Shown here piece after piece: positions 1 through 8,540 of a DNA stretch of 64,000 nucleotides (position 1 is its first letter; each line of letters begins with the position of its first letter). The DNA is taken from contig CAVOTH010000001.1 of assembly GCA_963699085.1 (NCBI GenBank), positions 207,677 to 271,676 on the forward strand, given 5' to 3'. The stretch is from Bog-756 sp963699085. GTDB taxonomy: Bacteria > Actinomycetota > Acidimicrobiia > Acidimicrobiales > RAAP-2. Position numbers and translations under genes: made by a program. A model generated the notes under the pieces. That model had not been told where the DNA came from, did not search any database, and saw nothing but the letters and a program-made list of their open reading frames with translations.

Positions 1-382
1 CGATCTGGGAGGTCATCCTCTCCTGGACCTGGAGGCGCTTGGCGTAGCCGTCGACCAGGCGGGCCAGCTTCGAAAGTCCGGTGATGCGGCCGTCCGACCC
101 CGGGATATAGGCCACATGCGCCTTTCCCATGAACGGCACCATGTGGTGCTCGCACAGTGAGGCGAAGGGGATGTCGCGCACCATGACCATCTCGTCGTGG
201 TCGGCGGCGAACGTCACCTCGAGGTGGTCGGCCGGATTCTCATGGAGGCCGGCGAAGAGCTCCTCGTACATCCGGGCGACGCGACCGGGGGTCATCAGGA
301 GACCATCACGGGTGGGATCCTCGCCCACGGCGGCGAGGATCTCGAGAACCGCGGCCTCGATCCGCTTCGTGTCCACGCTCAT
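1..382 (-). CDS. folE: GTP cyclohydrolase I, partial (C-terminus beyond window)
   Basis: FolE opens the GTP ring to make dihydroneopterin triphosphate, the first step of folate synthesis, in the cytoplasm. The first 127 codons are present and the rest lies before base 1. Seen here: the N-terminal helix with TRDGLLMTPGRVARMYEEL and the metal-site motif SLCEHHMVPF, where Cys and His bind zinc, followed by AHVAYIPG. The ATG start is preceded by a GAGAGGTG-like ribosome site. The next gene upstream is hpt, 124 bases away. In many actinobacteria ftsH sits between hpt and folE, and here it is absent. Identification is secure. Confidence 0.95.
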   Translation of the reverse strand, partial: MSVDTKRIEAAVLEILAAVGEDPTRDGLLMTPGRVARMYEELFAGLHENPADHLEVTFAADHDEMVMVRDIPFASLCEHHMVPFMGKAHVAYIPGSDGRITGLSKLARLVDGYAKRLQVQERMTSQI

Positions 383-506
383 CGTCCGGTCACCTCTCCA
401 GTCTTCGGTCGGCCCGTTTGCGGACACCGGTGCCCCGTTCTACCTGGTAGCAGCGGGGGTCGCTTCGCCAACAGCCGATCGGCGCCCGACCACACCCTCG
501 GCTCGA

Positions 507-1088
507 CTAGGGCTTCGGTCCCAGGTAGTTGTGAATGGCGGACAGGTTGCGGTAGCGCTCGGCCACATCGAGCCCGTAGCCGATGACGAAGTCAGCGGGG
601 ATGGTGAAGCCGACGTAGCGGAGGTCGAGCGCAGTGCGCTGTTGGCCCTCTTTGACCAGGAGGGCACAGACCTCGAGGCTGGCCGGCTGGCGGGCGAGCA
701 GGTAGCGCTGGAGGTAGCTGAGGGTCAGGCCGCTGTCGACGATGTCCTCCACCACCAGTACATGGCGGTCCACCAGGTCGACGTCGAGGTCCTTGACGAT
801 TCGCACGACGCCCGAGGTGCGGGTGGCGGTCCCGTAGGACGACACGGCCATGAAGTCCACTTCGGAAGGCAGCGCGATGGCCCGGGAAAGGTCACTCATG
901 AACATGAATGCACCCTTGAGTACGCCGACCAGCAATGGGGGCCGCCCGGCGTAGTCGGCCGTAATGGCGGCGCCCAACTCGGCGATCCGGGTGCGCAGAT
1001 CGGCTTCGGACACGATCACCGAGCCGACTTCGTCACCGTCCTCGAGGCGCGCACCTATGGAAGGCGGTGGGCTGTCGAGGCTGGTCAC
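507..1088 (-). CDS. hpt: Hypoxanthine(-guanine) phosphoribosyltransferase
   Basis: This 193-residue enzyme attaches PRPP ribose-phosphate to hypoxanthine or guanine for purine salvage. The PRPP-binding signature VVEDIVDSGLTL (about residues 112-123) and the LKGAFMFMSDL loop (about 57-67) are intact, and the length is normal. The GTG start follows the tilS stop by one base, so the two are translationally linked. A TACAGT hexamer ends six bases before the GTG and might also drive an internal leaderless transcript. Adjacent tilS is the usual actinobacterial partner. Confidence 0.95.
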   Translation of the reverse strand: MTSLDSPPPSIGARLEDGDEVGSVIVSEADLRTRIAELGAAITADYAGRPPLLVGVLKGAFMFMSDLSRAIALPSEVDFMAVSSYGTATRTSGVVRIVKDLDVDLVDRHVLVVEDIVDSGLTLSYLQRYLLARQPASLEVCALLVKEGQQRTALDLRYVGFTIPADFVIGYGLDVAERYRNLSAIHNYLGPKP

Positions 1089-1089
1089 G

Positions 1090-2076
1090 TCACGACTGTA
1101 CCGGAGCGTCGAGGCCCCTCTCCTCTCCGGAACCCTCCCGATGTGGGCCGATGGCCACGCGGGACAGGCGACCTGCTGACCGGGCGACCCGGAAGCCCCC
1201 GGGGACCTCAGTGGCCCGGCGCTCCTTTCGCGCCACCTCCAACACCCGCTCGACGGCGTCAGCCGGGGGAGGATGGGTGCCGTCGCCGACGAGCCACCGT
1301 CGGACCGCTCGACGGGCCCCGGCCTCCGGTGCGGCCGCCAGCGCGGCGGCGTCGGTCGGATCGACCAGGTCGCCGAACGCGTCGAGGAGGTCGGCGTCGC
1401 CGGCCAGCAGCTCGGCCTGGCGGGCCAACACCGGCACGATGTCCCGGCCGGCGATGTCGGCGCACAGCGGGAGCAGTTCGGCCCGGACCCGGTTGCGGAG
1501 GAACCGCGGATCGACGTTGGTCGGGTCGCGGACGACCTCCAGCCCCAGATGGGCGCAGAGCGACTCCGTCTCGACTCTCCTCAGCTTGAGGATCGGATGG
1601 GTGGGTCCCGCCCGCATACCCGCCAACCCGTTGACACCGGCCCCCCGCAGCAGGTTGCCCAGGACCGTCTCGGCCTGGTCGTCCATGGTGTGACCGGTCG
1701 CCGCGCCCGCCCCGAGCACCCGGTGCCGGGCATCCCGGGCCCGCGCTTCCAAGTTGGGGCCGTCGACGACCACCACTCGCTCGGCACGGAATCCGCTACC
1801 CAGCCGGGATGCCGCCGCGGCCACCACGTCCGCCTCTGCGGCCGAGCCCGGGCGCAGGCCGTGGTCCACGTGCACCGCCGTGGCCACGCAACCGGCCGCG
1901 GTGGCGAGGACCAGGAGGGCCAGTGAGTCGGGCCCGCCCGAGACGCCGCAGACCAACGGGGTGCCGGCGGGGGGAAAGGTGCATCGGCCGAGCAGATCCG
2001 CGACTACCGGGTCGGCGTCACCACCCGCACCGCCGGCCAGGTCACCGGCCGACGCACCGGCCGGCAGGTCACTCAC
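1090..2076 (-). CDS. tilS: tRNA(Ile)-lysidine synthetase
   Basis: TilS converts C34 of the AUA-reading tRNA-Ile to lysidine using ATP and lysine. The PP-loop SGGPDS is at about residues 46-51, followed by HVDHGLR and the HTMDDQAETVLGNLLRG segment typical of the N-terminal domain. The GTG start was chosen because it lies just after the stop of the upstream protease gene (2081) and places the PP-loop at the usual distance from the N-terminus; a longer frame would run back into that gene. It sits in an operon with the protease upstream and hpt downstream. Confidence 0.93.
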   Translation of the reverse strand: MSDLPAGASAGDLAGGAGGDADPVVADLLGRCTFPPAGTPLVCGVSGGPDSLALLVLATAAGCVATAVHVDHGLRPGSAAEADVVAAAASRLGSGFRAERVVVVDGPNLEARARDARHRVLGAGAATGHTMDDQAETVLGNLLRGAGVNGLAGMRAGPTHPILKLRRVETESLCAHLGLEVVRDPTNVDPRFLRNRVRAELLPLCADIAGRDIVPVLARQAELLAGDADLLDAFGDLVDPTDAAALAAAPEAGARRAVRRWLVGDGTHPPPADAVERVLEVARKERRATEVPGGFRVARSAGRLSRVAIGPHREGSGEERGLDAPVQS

Positions 2077-2080
2077 CGGG

Positions 2081-3244
2081 TCAGGGCACCAGGGTGGCGG
2101 CGGCACCGACCCGCGAGATCCAACCGGTCGGGTCGCGGATCTCTTCGAGCGAAGGAAGCCATTCGGGACCACGCCATGCGTTATCCAAGAGCTCGGTACC
2201 GCCCACCGCCTCGACGGCGGCGATGAACCGCTCACCTTCCTCGTACTGGCGCAGCTTGGCCTCGATCCCGATCAGCTGCTGCAAGATCCGCGACAGCCCG
2301 TGCGCCTGCTTCCGACGCTGGCGGAGCACGGCCGAGAAGTGCGCCGCGCTCGGGATGTCGGCCGCGCCGGCCCGGTCCATGGTGACGTCGCCGTGCCCCT
2401 CGAGGAGGCTCATCAGCGCCTGGATCCGGTGGAGCCCCTCGAGTTGCTGGGGTGTGGCCACCAGCCCGAGGGCTCCGTTGTCTTCGAGCGGGTTGCGCCC
2501 GGCGCGGATCTGTTCGGTCATCCGGCGGAGGGCCGCCGCCAGGCGGGCCGGGTCCGGCTCGAGCGAACCGATCCCCTCATCCACCAGCGAGACGAAGTAG
2601 TCGCGCATCCACGGGATGGCGGTGAACTGGCACCGGTGTGTGACTTCGTGGAGGGCGAGCCACAGGCGGAACTCCCGCGGCTCGAAACCGTGCTGGCGTT
2701 CGAGGGCGACCACGTTGGGGCCTACGAAGTAGACGAGGTCCTGGTCATCGGTCGCCTCCTCGGTCAGAAGGAGGTCGTACTGGCCGAGGACCCGGGTCGA
2801 GAGCCAACCGAGCACCACACCCATCTGAGCCCCGGTGGCGGTGCGACCCGCCGTGGCCAGAGGTCCGGCCAGGCGGGACAACGCGGCGTTGGACCCGGCC
2901 AGTCGGCTCGGGTCCAGCCGGTCCAGGTGCGGCCCGAGCAGGCGTTGGAAGCTGGCGACGTTGGCATGGACCCATCCGGCACGATCGGTCACCCGGGCCC
3001 GGGCGGGACCGACAGCCGAACGGAGCCCGGTGGAGGCGGCCACCAGTTCCTCCGCCTGCGTCGTCAACTCTTCGAACTCCGCCTGGAGCAGGTCCGGGCG
3101 GTAGGGGGCGGGCACACGTGTGCGGCTTCCCACCCAGTCGGCCACCCGTTCGGCCGTGTCCCATCCGACGGCGCCCGGCCCCGGGCGGGGCGCGTCCGAG
3201 GACGTCTCCTTCTTCGGGGGTTGGCCGGCGTCGAGCAGGGTCAC
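2081..3244 (-). CDS. Zinc-dependent metalloprotease of the DUF2342 family
   Basis: This 387-residue protein belongs to the DUF2342 family, often labelled coenzyme-F420-biosynthesis-associated, whose substrate is unknown to me. The zincin motif HEVTH is at residues 199-203 (LALHEVTHRCQF), with a downstream SLVDEG and MSLLEGHGD segment that likely supplies the third ligand. The family is characteristic of actinobacteria and usually precedes tilS-hpt, as here. No ribosome site is visible; a TACACT hexamer seven bases before the GTG suggests a leaderless mRNA that would also carry tilS and hpt. Confidence 0.9.
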   Translation of the reverse strand: MTLLDAGQPPKKETSSDAPRPGPGAVGWDTAERVADWVGSRTRVPAPYRPDLLQAEFEELTTQAEELVAASTGLRSAVGPARARVTDRAGWVHANVASFQRLLGPHLDRLDPSRLAGSNAALSRLAGPLATAGRTATGAQMGVVLGWLSTRVLGQYDLLLTEEATDDQDLVYFVGPNVVALERQHGFEPREFRLWLALHEVTHRCQFTAIPWMRDYFVSLVDEGIGSLEPDPARLAAALRRMTEQIRAGRNPLEDNGALGLVATPQQLEGLHRIQALMSLLEGHGDVTMDRAGAADIPSAAHFSAVLRQRRKQAHGLSRILQQLIGIEAKLRQYEEGERFIAAVEAVGGTELLDNAWRGPEWLPSLEEIRDPTGWISRVGAAATLVP

Positions 3245-3251
3245 GCGGTCC

Positions 3252-3257
3252 AGTGTA
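3252..3257 (-). promoter_or_regulatory. -10 hexamer TACACT for a leaderless transcript of the DUF2342 gene
   Basis: TACACT is followed by seven bases and then the GTG start at 3244, with no Shine-Dalgarno sequence between. This geometry places the transcription start on or beside the start codon. The -35 region is weak. Confidence 0.55.
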
Positions 3258-3299
3258 GGTACGCCCGGCCCGCCAGGGGTCCCGGGAGCCGATCGAGCG

Positions 3300-3611
3300 T
3301 CAGTCGGCCGCGGTGGAACCCTCGTCTCGGAGCGCCTCGGCCACCCGCTGGCGCAGCGCGTCCGGCACCCGGTCGTGGCAACGGCTGGCCACCAGCTTGC
3401 GCAGTTCGGCCTCGAACCCGTAGGCGCCGACGCACGGGCCGCACAGGTCCAGATGACGGGTGATCTCGATCCGTCGCTGCTCGGTCAGCTCACCGTCCAG
3501 ATAGAAGTAGAGCCTTTCGATGGTCTCATCGCACCCCACGAACCCGGCGAGTGCCTCGGGTGCATTGACGGTGGCTGCGGCGTCCGGTACGCCGTGTCCC
3601 TCTTGTCCCAT
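3300..3611 (-). CDS. Zinc-binding anti-sigma factor, RsrA/mycothiol-system type
   Basis: This 103-residue protein carries the ZAS motif H-x3-C-x2-C (H53, C57, C60 in HLDLCGPC), plus an N-terminal Cys near residue 27. RsrA-type proteins hold a redox sigma factor inactive until disulfide stress ejects zinc. The ATG has a close AGGGAGA ribosome site. It lies 11 bases after a SigR-like gene, the arrangement expected for a cognate sigma/anti-sigma pair. The role is inferred from family and context. Confidence 0.88.
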   Translation of the reverse strand: MGQEGHGVPDAAATVNAPEALAGFVGCDETIERLYFYLDGELTEQRRIEITRHLDLCGPCVGAYGFEAELRKLVASRCHDRVPDALRQRVAEALRDEGSTAAD

Positions 3612-3622
3612 CGTCGGTCTCC

Positions 3623-4201
3623 CTACCTCGCCTCGTCGGATACCCCGACGAGGCCGCGAGCTCTTCCCACATCGACCAACGCCTTCTGCAGGGCTTTTCT
3701 TCCTCGGTGGATCCTGCTCATCACCGTTCCGATCGGCACGTCGGTGATCTCGGCGATCTCCTTGTACGAGAAACCTTCGACGTCCGCCAGCAGCACGGCG
3801 ATGCGAAACGAGTCCGGGAGGGACTCGATCGCCGCTTTGACGTCGGTATCGGTGAACCGGTCGAGCGCCTCGTCTTCGGCGCTGCGGCCCAGCCCGGCCG
3901 CACCGTCGCCCGAAAGGTGGTGGTAGAGGTAGAGGTCCTCCACGTCCTCCACGTCGGCCATCTCCGGCCGCCGCTTCTTGGCCCGGTAGGAGTTGATATA
4001 GGTATTGGTGAGGATCCGGTAGAGCCAGGCCTTCAGATTGGTCCCGGTCTCGAACGAGCCGAAGGCCCGGTACGCCTTCAGATACGTCTCCTGGACCAGG
4101 TCTTCGGCGTCGGCCGGATTCCGGGTCATGCGCAGGGCCGCCGTGTAGAGGGCCGACATGTACTCCATGGCGAGGTCGGAGAATTGCCCCTGATCGGCCA
4201 T
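3623..4201 (-). CDS. RNA polymerase ECF sigma factor, SigR/SigH-like
   Basis: This 192-residue group-IV sigma factor has region 2 (ALRMTRNPADAEDLVQETYL, then the FETGTNLKAWLYRILTN recognition helix) and region 4 (FRIAVLLADVEGFSYKEIAE, ending with the GTVMSRIHRGRK helix-turn-helix). The GTNLKAWLYRIL stretch is typical of SigR/SigH, which activate thioredoxin and mycothiol genes under disulfide stress. The next gene encodes its probable anti-sigma partner. The start is preceded by TAGGGT and six bases, with no ribosome site, so the mRNA may be leaderless. Confidence 0.92.
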   Translation of the reverse strand: MADQGQFSDLAMEYMSALYTAALRMTRNPADAEDLVQETYLKAYRAFGSFETGTNLKAWLYRILTNTYINSYRAKKRRPEMADVEDVEDLYLYHHLSGDGAAGLGRSAEDEALDRFTDTDVKAAIESLPDSFRIAVLLADVEGFSYKEIAEITDVPIGTVMSRIHRGRKALQKALVDVGRARGLVGVSDEAR

Positions 4202-4207
4202 GGAGCC

Positions 4208-4213
4208 ACCCTA
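4208..4213 (-). promoter_or_regulatory. -10 hexamer TAGGGT before the SigR-like gene
   Basis: TAGGGT is followed by six bases and the ATG start of the sigma gene, with no ribosome site between, as for other leaderless genes here. SigR-type promoters usually read GGAAT...GTT, which I do not see at this distance, so autoregulation is not supported. Confidence 0.5.
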
Positions 4214-4317
4214 CACAGCGGCGAACGCCCCCCGGGCGGGCGGGGATCCCCCGCCGATCGGGTCGGCCCCAACCGGCCGCTATCCTCACGCCGGGCTCGC
4301 CGGTGGCCGTCACCGGG

Positions 4318-5325
4318 TCAGACAGCTAGGACCACCTTTCCGGTGTTTCCGCCGCTGAAGAGGAGGTTGAGCGCGGCACCGGCATGCTCCAGACCGGAGA
4401 CGACGTGCTCTCGGTGTTGGATCTTCCCCTCCATCACCCAGCCGGCCATCTCCATCTGGGCGGTGGGGAATCGATCCAGGTAGTCGAGGATCAGGAAGCC
4501 CTCCATCCGGGAGCGCTTCACGATCAGCTGGAGGTAGTTCCGGGGACCGACCGGTCGCTCCTCGTTGTACTGGGAGATGGCGCCGCACAGCACGACTCGG
4601 GCGTGCATGGCGAGATTGGCGAGGCAGGCGTCGAGGATGTCGCCGCCGACATTGTCGAAGAACACGTCGATGCCCTTCGGGCACGTCTCACGGATCCGGG
4701 CCGGGACGTTCTCGGTCCGGTAGTCGATGGCGTGGTCGAAGCCGAGCTCGTCGATCAGCCACGCGCACTTGTCGGCCGATCCGGCGATGCCCACGATGGT
4801 GCCCGCGCCCTCGATCCGGGCCAGTTGGCCGGCCACCGAGCCGGTGGCACCGGCCGCTCCCGACACGACCACGGTGTCCCCTTCCTTCGGCCGACCGATG
4901 TCCTTCAGCCCGAAGTAGGCGGTCATGCCGGTCACCCCGAGCACTCCGAGCACGACCCCCGGTTCGATTCCAGGTGGGACGACGGTCATCGAATTGTCGG
5001 CCCCGTCGACCAGTGCGTACTCCTGCCACCCGAGCATGCCGAAGACGGTGGCACCCACAGGGAGGACGTCGGTCCGGCTGGCCACGACCTCGCCGATTCC
5101 ACCGCTGCGCACGACCTCGCCGATCCCGATCGGAGGAAGGTACCCGGGAGCGTCGTCCATCCAGGTGCGTATGGTCGGGTCGATCGAGAGGAACCTGACT
5201 TTCACCAGCGCCTGACCCTCGGCCGGTTCCGGAACGGTCGCACTGTCGTCGATCCGGAGTGTGGTCCCGTCTACCAACCCGCGGGGGCGGGTGGCCAACA
5301 GGATGCGTCGGTAGGTATCGGTCAC
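4318..5325 (-). CDS. NADP-dependent oxidoreductase, medium-chain (zinc-independent) MDR family
   Basis: About 335 residues resembling YfmJ/prostaglandin-reductase-like enzymes that reduce alkenals and enones with NADPH. Seen: the N-terminal GroES-like part with DPTIRTWMDDAPGY, the Rossmann segment VVSGAAGATGSVAGQLA, the EYALVDG and DVFFDNVGGDILDACL motifs, and the end FSGGNTGKVVL. No structural-zinc cysteine cluster is present, which fits the family. The GTG at 5325 (VTDTYRRILL) was chosen over an upstream TTG because it begins at the conserved N-terminus. The natural substrate is unknown. Confidence 0.87.
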   Translation of the reverse strand: MTDTYRRILLATRPRGLVDGTTLRIDDSATVPEPAEGQALVKVRFLSIDPTIRTWMDDAPGYLPPIGIGEVVRSGGIGEVVASRTDVLPVGATVFGMLGWQEYALVDGADNSMTVVPPGIEPGVVLGVLGVTGMTAYFGLKDIGRPKEGDTVVVSGAAGATGSVAGQLARIEGAGTIVGIAGSADKCAWLIDELGFDHAIDYRTENVPARIRETCPKGIDVFFDNVGGDILDACLANLAMHARVVLCGAISQYNEERPVGPRNYLQLIVKRSRMEGFLILDYLDRFPTAQMEMAGWVMEGKIQHREHVVSGLEHAGAALNLLFSGGNTGKVVLAV

Positions 5326-5403
5326 CCGGCCAGTCAATCAGAGCATCCCGGGCACGCGGGCCGGCCGCTCTCCGGCGACAGGACGGACCGGTCCGATTGA
5401 TTC

Positions 5404-5431
5404 TTGACTAACTCCATTGCCTTTCTATAGA
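5404..5431 (+). promoter_or_regulatory. Sigma70-type promoter (TTGACT-16-TATAGA)
   Basis: TTGACT at 5404-5409 and TATAGA at 5426-5431 are separated by 16 bases. This is the closest match to consensus noticed in the window. It lies about 50 bases before the ATG of the small gene at 5484 and would transcribe it with the deacetylase. Confidence 0.65.
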
Positions 5432-5483
5432 TTGTCTACCGGTGCCGATCGTCCGGACGGACATCGACCGAGGAGACCCACCC

Positions 5484-5663
5484 ATGACTCACTCCCCCGT
5501 AGTCGCCCCCCGGCAGGTGGAACTCCTGGTCAGCTCGCTGTCCGGCACGATCGGCGCCACGATCGACAGCCTGTTCGTCCCGGTTGTCCGCGACGGGGCG
5601 ACTACCGGTCCCGGGTACGGTGCACGGCGGTCCTGGAGCACGAAGGCGGTGGCTGGGCAGTGA
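5484..5663 (+). CDS. Hypothetical 59-residue protein overlapping the PIG-L deacetylase
   Basis: I do not recognise this short protein. It starts MTHSPVVAPRQVELLVSSL, is modestly hydrophobic at the N-terminus and has no membrane helix or known motif. It is supported by a strong promoter 50 bases upstream, a GAGGAGA ribosome site at a proper distance, and a 4-base GTGA overlap with the deacetylase start. That arrangement suggests translational coupling. Its C-terminal half is rich in Gly, Arg, Ser and Thr and may be a leader rather than a functional protein. Confidence 0.5.
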   Translation: MTHSPVVAPRQVELLVSSLSGTIGATIDSLFVPVVRDGATTGPGYGARRSWSTKAVAGQ

Positions 5664-6562
5664 GGCCGACCCTCGAAGAACGGCCGGTCCTGGTGGCCCT
5701 ACACGCCCATCCCGACGACGAAGCCATCTTCACCGGTGGGACGATCGTCCGGGCCGTCGAGGCCGGATGGCGGGTCGTCCTGGTGGTGGCGACGGACGGC
5801 GACCGCGGATCGGGCTACGGCGTCACCCGGGCCGAGCTCGCCACGCATCGGCGGGCCGAGACCCGTCAGGCCGCCGCTGTCCTCGGAATCGAACGGGTCG
5901 TCTTCCTCGGCCACGGCGACTCCGGTTACGCCACTCCTTCCGAAGGCCTCCGGCCAGAGGTCGCCACCGGACGCGGAATCGGTTCCGGCACCCTGTCCGC
6001 CGCCCACCTCGACGATGTCGTGACGGAGGTCCGGACGATCGTGATCGAGGAGAACGCGGTCGCCGTCACCAGCTACGACGACAACGGCATCTACGGCCAC
6101 GTCGACCATGTGCTGGTGCACGAGGTGGCGACGCGCTGCATCGTGGGTACCGCGTGCGAGCTGTACGAGTCGACATTGGATCGCAGTGCCCTGCGCGACG
6201 TGCGCGATCGACTTCTCCGGCGCGGGCTCATGCCCGACCTCTGGCCCAGTTCGCTGATCGAGCGGTTGGGCGTCGAGTCCGGCGCTGACGTGATCCCCGT
6301 CGACGTCTCGGGGCGGCTCGACCGGAAGCTACTGGCGATCGCCGCGCATTCGAGCCAGGTCATGGAGGCGACCTCGTTCATGGGCCTTCCCGCCGGCGCC
6401 TTCCACCACCTGCTCGCCACCGAGTGGTTCCGGGTAGCCCGGCGGGGCGAGGGTCGGCTGCTGGCTGCGGTCGGCACTCCGGACCGGGCCCCGGGGCGCA
6501 CTCCCTCCACCGACTGGGCACCACCCCGGCAAGGGTCGGCCGGGGAGCCGATCCGGGCCTGA
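5660..6562 (+). CDS. PIG-L/LmbE family N-acetylglucosamine-type deacetylase
   Basis: About 300 residues. The zinc motif AHPDDE appears near residue 15 (LVALHAHPDDEAIFTGG) and the third ligand region is HVDHVLVHEV near residue 150. Family members include MshB and Mca, which deacetylate the mycothiol precursor or amidate thiol conjugates, and sugar deacetylases; the sequence alone does not separate these. The GTG start overlaps the preceding small gene by GTGA and puts the zinc motif where the family has it. A mycothiol role would fit the SigR/RsrA pair nearby but is only inference. Confidence 0.85.
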   Translation: MRPTLEERPVLVALHAHPDDEAIFTGGTIVRAVEAGWRVVLVVATDGDRGSGYGVTRAELATHRRAETRQAAAVLGIERVVFLGHGDSGYATPSEGLRPEVATGRGIGSGTLSAAHLDDVVTEVRTIVIEENAVAVTSYDDNGIYGHVDHVLVHEVATRCIVGTACELYESTLDRSALRDVRDRLLRRGLMPDLWPSSLIERLGVESGADVIPVDVSGRLDRKLLAIAAHSSQVMEATSFMGLPAGAFHHLLATEWFRVARRGEGRLLAAVGTPDRAPGRTPSTDWAPPRQGSAGEPIRA

Positions 6563-6635
6563 GGGTGCGGAGATCGCCGGTCGCGCAGCGTCCGGTGACC
6601 CCAGCGTTGGTGCACGAAATTCCACCCGCGGTTGG

Positions 6636-6708
6636 AGCCTGGGAGGAGAATCGAACTCCTGACCTACGCATTACGAGTGCGTTGCTCTACCGACTGAGCT
6701 ACCCAGGC
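6636..6708 (-). tRNA. tRNA-Thr(CGT)
   Basis: The minus strand folds as a cloverleaf: acceptor GCCTGGG/CCCAGGC, D arm with AGCTCAGTCGGTAGAGC, anticodon stem ACGCA/TGCGT around loop CTCGTAA (anticodon CGT), and T arm with GTTCGATTC. The discriminator base is U. CCA is not encoded. Confidence 0.95.
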
Positions 6709-6756
6709 GAAGTCAACAAACTACCCGACCCAGCCCACCGGTCCCGCCCTGCGCGT

Positions 6757-7872
6757 TCAGTCGAGCATGCCGGACAGCTCGACCATCAGCGACTCCAGGA
6801 GCAGATCCTCCCGCACGTTGCGTCCGAGGGCCGCCGAGGCCCGGCCAACGGCGTCCACATGGGCGGCAGCGGCCCGCCGGTCGCCGTCGACACCGGGTGT
6901 GCCTGCCGGCGCGCCGCCGTCCACGGTGGCCACCAGCCGGTCCCGGTAGGCGTCGGCCAGTGCGGCCAGACCCATTCGCAGGTCGTCGGTCCTCCAGCGC
7001 CGCTCCTCGCGCTTGTGACGTTCCTCCACGGCCCTGCGGCCAGGAATGCCGCGGGCCCCCACCACCTCGGCCTGCTCCTCCAGGTCAGCCAATTCGCGGC
7101 TGTGCCGCTCGCGCAGCGGCGTGAGGGCCTGGTCGGCCAGACCGAGCAGTTCGTCGGCTACCGAGACGGCTGACGCACCGGTGCCGTCCAACCGGCCGGG
7201 GACCGAGCGCCACTGCCGGCGGCGCCCGTCGAACCCGGGGTCATCGGCCAACAGGCGGGCACGGTCGAGATTGCCGCCGGAAGCGGCCGCCACGGATGAA
7301 GCCACCTCACTGATCACCCCCCGTCCGACCAACCAGTCCTCGACGGCCGCAGGCGCCACAGCGATGAACGGGACCTGAACGCATCGGCTCACGATGGTGG
7401 CCAGGTCGGCCGGCAGATCATCGGCCAGGAGGATGAACACCGTCGAGGGTGGGGGTTCCTCCACTGTCTTGAGCAGCGCCGGCGCCGCTTTGGACGCCAG
7501 GTGGATGTCGGGGACCATCAGCACCTGGCGGGCCGACTCCAACGGGCGCCGCTGGGCTCGCGTGATGATCTCGCGCGCGTCATCGACGTCGAGTGCGCTT
7601 CCGGTCCGCTCCACGGTCACCAGGTCGGGATGGGTACCGGCAAGGGCGCGCCGGCACGAGTTGCACACCCCGCAGCCACCATCGGGACACAAGAGCGCCG
7701 CGGCCAGTCCTCTGGCGGCCGCCCGCTTGCCACTCCCCGCCGGGCCATGGAGCAAGTAGGCGTGCACTGGTCGGCGCGCCGCATCCAGCAGTTGGGCGAC
7801 GGCACGCTCCTGGCCGACCACCGCGTCGAAGAGCGAGGGTGACGGGACGACTTCGACATCGCGGGCGCTCAT
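6757..7872 (-). CDS. holB: DNA polymerase III delta-prime subunit
   Basis: A 371-residue clamp-loader subunit. Seen: Walker-A-like GPAGSGKR (about 45-52), the zinc module CPDGGCGVCNSC, and the conserved TVEEPPPSTVFILLADD segment followed by the SRC motif (TIVSRCVQVPF). The C-terminal collar region is long and rich in Arg, Glu and Ala. The ATG overlaps the tmk stop by 4 bases, giving a topA-tmk-holB operon, a common actinobacterial arrangement. Confidence 0.92.
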   Translation of the reverse strand: MSARDVEVVPSPSLFDAVVGQERAVAQLLDAARRPVHAYLLHGPAGSGKRAAARGLAAALLCPDGGCGVCNSCRRALAGTHPDLVTVERTGSALDVDDAREIITRAQRRPLESARQVLMVPDIHLASKAAPALLKTVEEPPPSTVFILLADDLPADLATIVSRCVQVPFIAVAPAAVEDWLVGRGVISEVASSVAAASGGNLDRARLLADDPGFDGRRRQWRSVPGRLDGTGASAVSVADELLGLADQALTPLRERHSRELADLEEQAEVVGARGIPGRRAVEERHKREERRWRTDDLRMGLAALADAYRDRLVATVDGGAPAGTPGVDGDRRAAAAHVDAVGRASAALGRNVREDLLLESLMVELSGMLD

Positions 7873-8540
7873 TGGCCGATCCCCTTCATCTGCCGATCCC
7901 CGTCATCTGCCGATCCCGGGGGGCCGGCAGGACCGGCCAGGACCTCTATTGCGTCCCAGATCGATGACGCGATCGACTCGACCGTCCCGGTGGCATCCAC
8001 TACCAACCATCGGTCACCATCTTCCGCCGCCAGCGTCCGGTATCCGTCGGCCACCCGTTGGTGAAAGGCAGCAGGCTCCGACTCCAACTTGTCGATCATT
8101 CCGCCGTGGCGGCGGGCGGCGGCCACTGCCACCGGCAGATCCAGCAGCACGTTGAGGTCCGGTCGTAGGCCAGCCGTAGCCCATCCCACCAGCTCCTCGA
8201 GCTCTGCCCGATCGAGGCCCCGGCCGAACCCCTGGTAGGCCACGGTCGACGCCGAATAGCGGTCCGTCACCACCCACGTACCTTCCTCGAGCGTCGGGAC
8301 GATCACCTCGGCGACATGCTGAGCCCGATCGGCGGCCATGAGGAGCGCTTCCGCCCGCGCCGCCACCGGCCCCTCGCCGCGGTCCAGCAGCAGAGTCCGT
8401 AGCGACCGGCCGAGCGGGGTCGCACCCGGCTCGAATGTCGCCAGTGCGTCGAGACGACGGCTCAGAATTTTGGCCTGGGTGGACTTGCCGCAGCCGTCGA
8501 TCCCCTCGAGGGCGATCAGCCGGCCACGCGACCCGCTCAC
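7869..8540 (-). CDS. tmk: Thymidylate kinase
   Basis: A 223-residue dTMP kinase making dTDP for DNA synthesis. The P-loop EGIDGCGKST is near the N-terminus, the DR(Y) motif is in TDRYSASTVAYQGFGRGLD, and the LID segment is near residues 145-155. The GTG start overlaps the topA stop by GTGA and the stop overlaps the holB ATG, so all three genes should be co-translated. The C-terminus extends about 20 residues beyond the usual core. Confidence 0.95.
   Translation of the reverse strand: MSGSRGRLIALEGIDGCGKSTQAKILSRRLDALATFEPGATPLGRSLRTLLLDRGEGPVAARAEALLMAADRAQHVAEVIVPTLEEGTWVVTDRYSASTVAYQGFGRGLDRAELEELVGWATAGLRPDLNVLLDLPVAVAAARRHGGMIDKLESEPAAFHQRVADGYRTLAAEDGDRWLVVDATGTVESIASSIWDAIEVLAGPAGPPGSADDGDRQMKGIGQ

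Noticed and set aside
1754..3463. A 569-codon plus-strand frame opposite tilS and the protease
   Set aside because: It crosses two opposite genes and shows no family resemblance; shadow of high-GC coding.
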